DNA of 64,000 bases. Origin: Bimuria novae-zelandiae CBS 107.79. Its lineage: Eukaryota > Ascomycota > Dothideomycetes > Pleosporales > Didymosphaeriaceae. The DNA lies in assembly GCA_010015655.1 (NCBI GenBank), contig ML976708.1, positions 225,213-289,212 on the forward strand. The letters run 5' to 3'. Within the stretch, counting starts at the first letter, position 1, and every line of letters begins with the position of its first letter. The notes below the pieces were generated by a model. That model ran no database searches, was not told the DNA's origin, and saw only the letters and a list, made by a program, of their open reading frames with translations. The position numbers and the translations under genes are program-made. This document shows positions 56,161 to 64,000 of this stretch, piece after piece.

Positions 56161-59100
56161 ATGGCTGCCGCTCGCAGCAAGGTCCCGCCCATTGGGTCAG
56201 CACATTGGGTGTTGGATGAGAGGAAGCAGGCGGATGATCTGGTATCACAAGAGATCGAAGACTTTGGCTTCTCGGTTCGCAATGAGCTCGAGTGGCTGAA
56301 TGAACACATGGCCGAGATATTTTCACAAAACGGACAGTATGTCGCGCATAGGAATAAATTCGACACATCTGCTGACTCTCCAATAGGAATCAGCTGGACG
56401 TATTCAAGACACCTGGGAAGTTACGCGGCAAGACTCCACGAACTGCGCGCAAGAAGGCGGCGGATGTCCGCCAGGTACGCGTCCAAGTGCGTCTCATCCT
56501 TCACCAGAGACTAACCCGTCTGTAGCCTCTAGGAGATATTCTTAACGCGAACGCGCAACATCGTCTCAGCCCCGCCGAGCAGAGCCTCAAGGGCAACCTT
56601 CATAAAAGCCCGAACAGGAGTGCGCGCTTCAACATCGCCGAGGACGCAGAGAACCTCGTACCAGCACGATCGCCTGCGAAATCGCCCGCTCGTCCGCTAT
56701 TTGCAGAGCTGCTCAGCAATGACGCGGACAGCCAAGAGAATTACGGCCATCACAGCCAGCATGCCTCTCCCGAGCGCCGTCCTGCAACAGGGCATTCCAC
56801 AGTGCCCAGCCATTTCAGCCTGGTATCTTCAACACAGAGCACCGTTCCCTCCCAAGTCGACAACGTCTTCTCGCCGCCTCGAACCCAATCCACACAGCCC
56901 ACGCAAGCTACACAGTCCTTTGCGCACTCGACGCAGACTTGCGAAGACGAACGACGCGATACCGGCGACTCCTTTGTATCAGCGAAAGAAGCATTAGGCA
57001 GCAAGAAAGCTTCCGACGAAGACCTACGAGCGAAATACGGTGGCGACGAGATGGAGGTAGACCATGAACAGGTGGATAATGCCCAGGAATTCGATGACGA
57101 ACGCGTCCTGAGCTCCGACCACGATGGTATGGCAATTGACGAAATCGCCTCGTTCCCTGAACCACCAAAGTTTGCCTCGGAGGGATACAGCAACTCCGCG
57201 GATACGGCAGCTGCGCTCGACACCGCGGATCGACGCGCAAACGCTCCAGAACCGAAGACGCTCATGGCGTCGAATGATATTCTTTCCCTTCCTGCTCATC
57301 CCGCGGCCGAAGATGCGCAGCACGACGATACTGTACTTCATCATGATGTTCATGAGAATATGGAGGATATCGACGAGGATGTCAGATCCCCGTCCGACAG
57401 CTCCAGTCCTGTTAAGCCTCTGGTCAGGAAGAGCAGTCTCACGTTTGCTTCTCTGCCTGCGCGCGAGCCATTGCTGGCGAAGAAGAGTATGGGCAATCGT
57501 AACTCTAGGACCAGTCACGTTGACCCGAACAAAGCACGAAGCAGCACCTTGGGCCGCTTTACTGGAGGGAAGAGCCTTGGAGGATCTCAACTACCGCCCG
57601 CAGACTCTCAACAAGATGCAATGGACGTGGACGAAGAACGCCAGGAGATCCCTCGTGAAGAGCTGGAAGCGACGAAGCTTCACAACAAGACCTCTTCTCA
57701 ACGCCTTCTCGAGCGCATCAACATGCTGAAGCAACAGAATGAGGCACCCAAGCGCATCAGCCAGAACATTATCGCATCCCAGATGAGTCAAGCTGCCAGC
57801 TTCACCACAACACAAATGAAAGATACTGCCCATTTCTCGCAGAACTCACAATCGGCACAGGCAGAACCACTATCGAATCCTACGTATCCTAGCCTTCCTC
57901 CTGCAGAGCCACAGCAGCATGCCGACGATGGTGATGATGACGACGATGACTGGATTTCTCCAATACGGACAGTTGCTCCAGTACCTAGCCCGACTCGCCC
58001 TCCATCCAGCAAGAGCCACTCTGAGAATGTCCGATCATCGCCTGGCAAGGCACTTCCACCAAAGCCTATTTCTGTGTCTAACCCCGAACTTCCGGCAGTC
58101 GTGGAGTCCACCACTCCGGCAGGCTCCCCGACTGGTAAGAAAAATATGGATGGCCCTCTCAGCGCTTCCAAGGCTAAGTTCTATTCAGCTCTCCGTGCGG
58201 CCAAAGAGAAAATCATCGGTTCAAGCGCTACCAGCGCTCAAGTGAAAATGGATGCACTTGCAGAAAGCCCCAAGCGACCTACGCTCAAGGCTCAACAATC
58301 CAGCGACGATGACGTGTTTAGCCCCAAACGCAACGATAAAGCTGGCCCTTCGATCTTCTCGCATATCCGCTCACCTTCCAAGGAATCTGTGAAATCTGGC
58401 AAGTCCAAGGCTGTCCCGATGTCGAGTAGCCCAACAAAGTCAAGCAGCCCGGCGAAAGAAGACGGCCGACGTACTCGCAGCTCGTCTGAACGGGAACGAC
58501 AGAGAGAGAAGGACACAAAGGAAAAGCAACGCGTGGACGACAGGCTGAAAGATATGCGTTCGAAAGAGCAACTCAAGGCAGCTGCGCATCACCAGAAGAC
58601 CAAGGTTGCCGCCACGAAGGCACCATCAGCGATGCCCTCGCAACAGAGTACGAGACAGGCCATGGCCGCAGCCACGAAAACGCCGGTGCCTGTCGCACAA
58701 CAAACACAGACCCGTCCCCAATCCGCTCGTACTAATACCGCGACTTCGAACGAATATGACTCGGCAGATGAGATGCCGCCGCCGCCACCACCTCCTCCAA
58801 AGAGCTTCCTTCCAACAACCGGACAGAAGCTTAGGGAACCGCGTAAGATGGAACCGAAAAAGCTTGTGAAGACTACGAGCAAGGACACCCTACCGAAGGC
58901 TAAGCCCCAGAAAATAATGGTTTCATTGCACAACAGTCGATATGGTCAGGCACCATCCGCCGCTTCGAAGCATCCCGCTGCAGCGCCAGCGCCTGCAGCT
59001 GCCGCTCCGGCGGTAGCAAAGTCAGCTCCTTCCACGCAAAGAATGGGCCCGCCTGCGACGAGACCCGCCCTTGCCGCGCCGGCCAGACCAGCTTCGGCTC

Positions 59101-59873
59101 TCTCCACCAAATCTGGAGCATCTTACAAGCCGGCTCCCAAACCAGCTCCTCGTGTGGGCAGGCCACCAGCGCAGAAACCCGCGGAAAAGCCGGTCGAAAA
59201 GCCAAAAGCAGCCCCGCCTCCCGCTCGTGCGGATCTAGCTGCCTCTCGACCTGTTGCTCGTATGCAGACGATCCAAGATGCAACGCGTATTCAAATCCCG
59301 CCTGTCAACCCTGCTGGACCTGCTAAGCGGCCATTCCAACCTGAGCAGGATGAGTCGACACTACAGCGTCCTCCCAAGCGTCCTTCCACACAGGCAAAGA
59401 TGAACCCCATCACCCCAGCACATCCAAACTCACAATTTGCGAAAGGCAAGATTCCCTTTGCCACTTCTTCCCAGCCTGTACAACTACCTCAACCCCAGTA
59501 TCAGAATGGCGAGGAGGTTAAGCTGCCAGAGATCATGACCGATTCTGAGGACGAGGATTCGGACAATGACTTTGAGCAACCCAGCTGGGTGAACACGCCA
59601 AACCTGCGCGAGCTGTTGACGCAGCAACAACTTGTTGACCCGGAGCAAGTATTTGGTCCCATTGCACCACTGAACATGGAGCAAGTGTTCCCCAACAAGG
59701 AGCGGCACAAGCGTTTCCGTGAGCGAACCAGCAGCGCTTTCTGGGCTAACGATCAAGTCACCGAGGAAGAAAGGCGGAAAGATCGAGAGGCGAAGGAGAG
59801 GTTGTTCCGCGAGGGTGCTTGGACGTACAATCCGAGCCCGCGTCCGACTCCGCAGCCCAATCGCGGTCTGTAG
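56161..59873 (+). CDS. INCENP: INCENP homologue (chromosomal passenger complex; Sli15/Pic1)
   Basis: Exons 56161-56336, 56387-56474 and 56526-59873 (introns 50 and 51 bp, phases 2 and 0) give 1203 aa. The N-terminal ~60 residues are helical (VRNELEWLNEHMAEIF) where INCENP forms the three-helix bundle with survivin and borealin. A conserved LDVFKTPGKLRGKTPRTARK follows. The long middle is disordered, with a short Arg/Glu/Lys helix (ERERQREKDTKEKQRVDDRL) in the place of the single-alpha-helix of animal INCENP. The C-terminus is the IN-box: acidic LPEIMTDSEDEDSDNDF, then PSWVNTPNLRELL and the FPNKERHKRFRERTSSAFW end. The IN-box binds and activates Aurora kinase at centromeres and spindle midzone. 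Identification rests on the IN-box order; exon 1 and 2 are short and in other frames. Confidence 0.9.
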
Positions 59874-62800
59874 TGGCGGTGCTAGTACTGGTGTCCCCGG
59901 TTGGCAACGACCAGAGTAATGACTGATATACGGCGTGGATTGGTTATGGCGCGTTGGATCAAAGGCTGTTGGCCACTGTTTATACAGGCGTTCTTCGTGG
60001 TTTTTTATTTTTTCAGGATGGAGTTGGGTTGCTTGAGTATGGTTTAAGCATAGCGTGCGTGCCTGCTGTACTCTACTTTTCATTGTAGTGGGTGTTACAT
60101 GGTTGGGAGACTCACCTATGGTGGGCTGGGCTGGGCATTCCTGAGCTTTGATTGTACCGTGTATCAGGTACTCTTTCTTGTCAATGAACGATTTTCTACT
60201 TCAACCGTGTGTGCTTGGTCTTACTTGGTGAGGTGGAGAGTCGCAACTGTTTCTATGACGATAGTGAAGTCGTAAAGTGATTGAGGAGGCATTGTTGATG
60301 TAAGACTCAAGCGTGAAAGGTGATGGTCTGTCTTGATGAGTTGTGTTTAGGATGGAAGCAGGCGTACCTAGATCGTTATGGCACTGCGAGCTTCTCAAGG
60401 TATTGGTAAGGTGGCATAACGCAGTGGTGATTCAAAAACGCGTATACTAACGCATTCTCTTGCATGTAGACGAGCGGATGAAGGTGTAACAAACACAAGG
60501 CGTACGCCTAATGTTTAATTTGGGTGCGGCATTGTAGTGAAGGGCCCAGTATCGTATCCGCAATAGAAGGTGAATCGCGTGAGGGTGTAAATTGAACTTG
60601 TCCACTCGTTGTCTTGGAAATGATCTCCAAAAAAAAAAAAGTAATGAATAACTAGCCGATGACAAAGATAGTGACCGCAGTAGTAGTTTGCGACTCGGTC
60701 ATGGGTACGCTATGTAGAGAAAGACGTATTACAGCATGCGCCGGAGAAGCAGAAGCAGCTGGAGCACGACAGGAATAGGCCTCAACGAACTCAGCTAAAA
60801 GCGGGAAGCCCTTGATAAAGTGTAAGAATGATGAATTGGCTGGATGGCTGCATCGCCTATATAGCCCAGTGGGAGCGCTCCTTCCGGGCATCAATGGCAC
60901 CTTCCAACAGCCCTCGTTGAGCACGAAGGTGGTTAACTCCAATATAGAGAACACTACTCCCACTTGCGCCTAGAAGCGCTGCTGTACCTCGTTCTCGCCT
61001 AACAACGCCGTGAATACCAGTACAGGGAGCAGCTCTGGGATCTATATTCAACATTCTTTGAGCCGCGCGCTTGGGTGGAGGGCGCGAGTGACGTCCAGGT
61101 GGTATGATCATGTGCAAAGCCAACGTTGGCGCAACAGGCACGTACATCTGACCGCTGGATATTTCGCCTGGGCGCAACAACATCGATCGTGTGTGACACC
61201 GATGGTTTCGAGTTGACGCTTCATGACGCGTCAGCTGTTACTCTGAGTAGGTATTGATCCGCTCCGAGTGATACCCAGAGGTACTCACCAGCACCAGCGT
61301 CAGCCGCTCCGATCTGGCTCCGTGGCAAGCGGGGAGAGTAAGCTGCACGGTTCACTGACCTCGAAAGGTCATATGCTCCAGACGTCTTGGGATTTAAAGG
61401 CGACTGTTATATGGGCTGTGGGACATGGTACGGGTTTGGGGGCTGGATGGAACTATCGTTGCATTAACTTGAATGGGTTACTTGGCCGTGGATGGGAGGT
61501 AGGTTCGGCAGACGGAGAAGTCAGCCCCGAGTGATGTTGCTACTTTAGATAGATTTCTTGGTGGTGCCAGGATGTGCCTGAAGAGCATCGGCAGCAACCG
61601 CTCGAGTGCTTGGCAGAGAAAGCTTGAGTTGCCCATTGTTACTGTGGGGTTAGAGCGGTAGTGCAAGGCTGGATATTTTGGTATTGTGTGTTGCCCTAGT
61701 GTAGGCTGTGTAGAAGTACTGCTAATTCTGTTTTCTAAGTGGAATCATGCTTTGTGAAGACGCTCACCATATGTGAACTTCGCATTTGCCACCATGAACC
61801 CCGCCAGGAGAAGGGCTTTGCGCTCGGCAGGTATGTGAACTATTTGGAGACGTTCGTGCCTCTTTCTCTGAATTTGTCCTTGTCCACAGCAAATGTTGGT
61901 TCCGCCAGGCCACGCGGACCACGGCTCAATCTTGAAGAGAAACATCAAAAGCTGCACGTCCGGGAACCATCGCCAGATTTGGAGCATTCTGTAGCAGAGT
62001 ATCATCGGTATAGTCTATCAGATTTTGCACTGAATACCTTGTTTTGTCCTCCAGAAGCTCCAGTGTGAGGCTTTACCCGGAAGAACTCGACCCTTGGAGA
62101 CAAAAACGTTCTATACTCCGTGTTGATGAACGTATGTGTTGCCTCCAAGTGAGACCAACAAGCCTGATGCATGCCCAGGTAGTCTAGAAAGGTCGTTGAG
62201 ACGATAAATGAGAGTCTTAGCAAGCAGGTGGTTCGATTGCCTACACTTGGACGCCGAAAGTTGTTCTGGATCTGGATTATAGAGCAGTAAGACATTACTC
62301 GGGAAAATGCATGTGCACATTGCGGAGGTCGGACGTTAAGTCTTACGTGAAAGTGGACTGACCGTTTCACTCGTACCGGGTGTCACCGTGTGGTCGGTAC
62401 GCGGTGAAGACGGGGAAGTCCGTTGTGACCAAGTCGACGCTGGAGCAATCGACAGTTCGACGGTCTATGGGTGGCTGTAACTTGCCACCAGCGTTCATCA
62501 ATTGATCAGCCACTTGTTTTGTCGAGTGCCTGCAGCATGGTGCGAAAGATATTGTTTAGGCACCGAAAGTCTCTGCATTTCGTGCGAGCAGATGGCGGTG
62601 AACTGACAGCACACTCTGCTGATCTATGTTGTTGAAACCAATATTTGGTTTACTCACGTACATAATTGTTATGACCGTGTTTCCTCCACATCGGTTTTGT
62701 AAGCATGCGCCGTGTAACCTGTCCAGCATGATAGTTCGACAACGACGTAATAATCGTAAAAGTTCGTCAGTCGCGTGATAGATGCATTCGCTAAAGGAAT

Positions 62801-64000
62801 CCAACAGACGTTGAGGCACTGCAGCATTAATTACAAATAATGGTGACAAGTAGGTACTAGAAGCAGACGTCCTCGGCAAGGAAGACAGGGAGTTTGCGAT
62901 GAGTGATCCACATCTTGCGCGGCCTTCTTAGCCCGAAAACAGCCGTTGTGGTGTAGGCTTACTGGTACTCGGAATCCCGAGCCAATCTTCAGCTTGCAAA
63001 GTCTCGCGGAAATATTAAAATGGCGCCTAGGTTTGGGCGCTGTGCAGTGGTTTTTGCTGAGCTATCGCAGCTTCGTGATTAGATTGCGCAACCCATTCCA
63101 AGCATTTATACGGACGGGGATGGCACTCCGACATATTTGTTGGCAGCAGGTAATCGCTGCACCATGCAGTCATTCTGTGCCTAAGTGTGGCCTCGTAAGG
63201 CTGAGCCTTGCACAGGTGCCCGCATATCGAATCGTCTTCCATTGGTCAGATTAGGAAAATTACTTCAACGAGAAGCTTGTCGGATCACAAAGATATTTAA
63301 CTCGTGGCAATTCGACATTGCATTACTGACCGGCGCCGGCTGGCGGTCGGTAGGCGGTCAAGCTGGTCAGGCCTGCTGCTTATGCATCACCTCCTCATCA
63401 CCGTTCATTGGTGCGTGGTTATATTTAAGCATAAAGCCTAACCCAATCGGGCCTGGCCCAGCTGAAAGATGCATGCAAACTCCTCGTGTACTCCACACAG
63501 CATCCTTCTACGATGCTTCGCGGCCTTCTTCGCAGTTAGCCACAATGCCGACACAGCGGGATGTCCGCTTGTTAGTGGATGGGATGCCTCGGTCGTTAAG
63601 CCCGCTGCCGCCGTCCACCGCTCAACGCACTTTCGAGTGTGCTCTACACAGTTGCACACGGGCCAAAGTCGCTCTGTTTCGGATGATTCATCGAACATTG
63701 GACTTCGCATATACCCGGCTTGTATGCCGAATTTGGTCATTGTTAACTGACCAGTAGCAATCCCCTGTACACCGAGTCACCGATGTCCAGCTCCAATGGC
63801 ATCCGTTACCATGCCTCTCCAGGAAAGACAATTCTACATGCGAAAGTCGCGCCCACAAGTGCGCCACTCCCATGGACCAGAGCTCCGTCGCAGGGCGACT
63901 TTAAGGTTAAATTGGAGTACGGGAGGATCCAGGAGGGTGTTTAGCTGTGGACCCCTTCACACGACGCTATTTTTGTTCGGTGTTATTCAGCCATCCAAGA
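59874..64000. other. Gene-poor right end, 4.1 kb
   Basis: No supported gene on either strand. Open frames of 60-190 codons are present but show no motif, signal peptide or consistent splice signals. A run of 12 A occurs at 60629-60640. Base composition is not strongly AT-rich, so extensive repeat-induced mutation is not evident by eye. Confidence 0.45.

Noticed and set aside
60629..60640. A12 run as the tail of a retroposed copy
   Set aside because: No coding or SINE-like sequence and no target-site duplication was seen next to it.
60857..61183. 109-codon minus-strand frame in the right gene-poor end
   Set aside because: No motif, no splice context, composition like neighbouring random frames.
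1..64000. CRISPR arrays, rRNA genes, intact transposons, complete tRNA genes
   Set aside because: None found by eye; the only regular array is the 163-bp repeat, which has no spacer-repeat structure.

Overview
The window is nuclear DNA of a filamentous ascomycete (Pezizomycotina; a Dothideomycete-like fungus is the best guess). The evidence is many short spliceosomal introns (about 49-114 bp, GT...AG with CTRAC/CTAAC-like branch sites), typically fungal genes (SidL/SidF-type siderophore acyltransferase, PSP1-domain protein, Nce102-like MARVEL protein, fungal INCENP, Mrp10) and intergenic spacers on the kilobase scale. There is no sign of bacterial operons, rRNA genes or CRISPR. Gene models were built by hand from reading frames plus splice signals. 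Starts at TTG or GTG were moved to the first plausible ATG.

Layout. 0.5-2.1 kb: a BTB/POZ protein. 3.7-7.1 kb: a long, intron-free reading frame broken by three frameshifts and two stops, treated as a decayed gene or old insertion. 8.6-10.8 kb (-): a type II membrane glycosyltransferase-like protein. 12.0-17.6 kb (-): a J-domain protein, RPL15 with two micro-exons, and a coiled-coil protein. 19.3-25.1 kb: a divergent pair, a 1070-aa low-complexity protein and the TFIP11/Ntr1 G-patch splicing factor. 26.5-28 kb: a signal-anchored membrane protein. 28.3-31.3 kb: a divergent pair, siderophore acyltransferase and mitochondrial Mn-SOD, whose shared promoter holds GATA and CRE-like sites. 31.6-35.1 kb: a disordered basic protein divergent from MRP10/mS37. 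36.4-39.1 kb: a Cys-rich single-pass surface protein and a MARVEL protein.

39.1-46.9 kb is gene-poor. It holds one weak two-exon gene, a perfect 16-bp hairpin and, at its right end, the TATA box and spliced leader of the PSP1 gene (CDS 46.9-49.4 kb). Downstream of PSP1 lies an unusual array of eight degenerate copies of a roughly 163-bp repeat with a conserved GGGTAAC core. Next come a Pro-rich frame interrupted by one in-frame UGA (51.2-53.4 kb), a ten-exon acyl-CoA dehydrogenase (-) and, divergent from it, INCENP (+). From 59.9 kb to the end no gene could be supported.

The genes are mostly unrelated housekeeping loci. The only functional pairing suggested by position is siderophore acyltransferase with SOD2 (iron and oxidative stress). 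The strongest unexplained signals are the 163-bp repeat array, the decayed frame at 3.7-7.1 kb, the in-frame UGA, and the 9-nt and 14-nt exons of RPL15.
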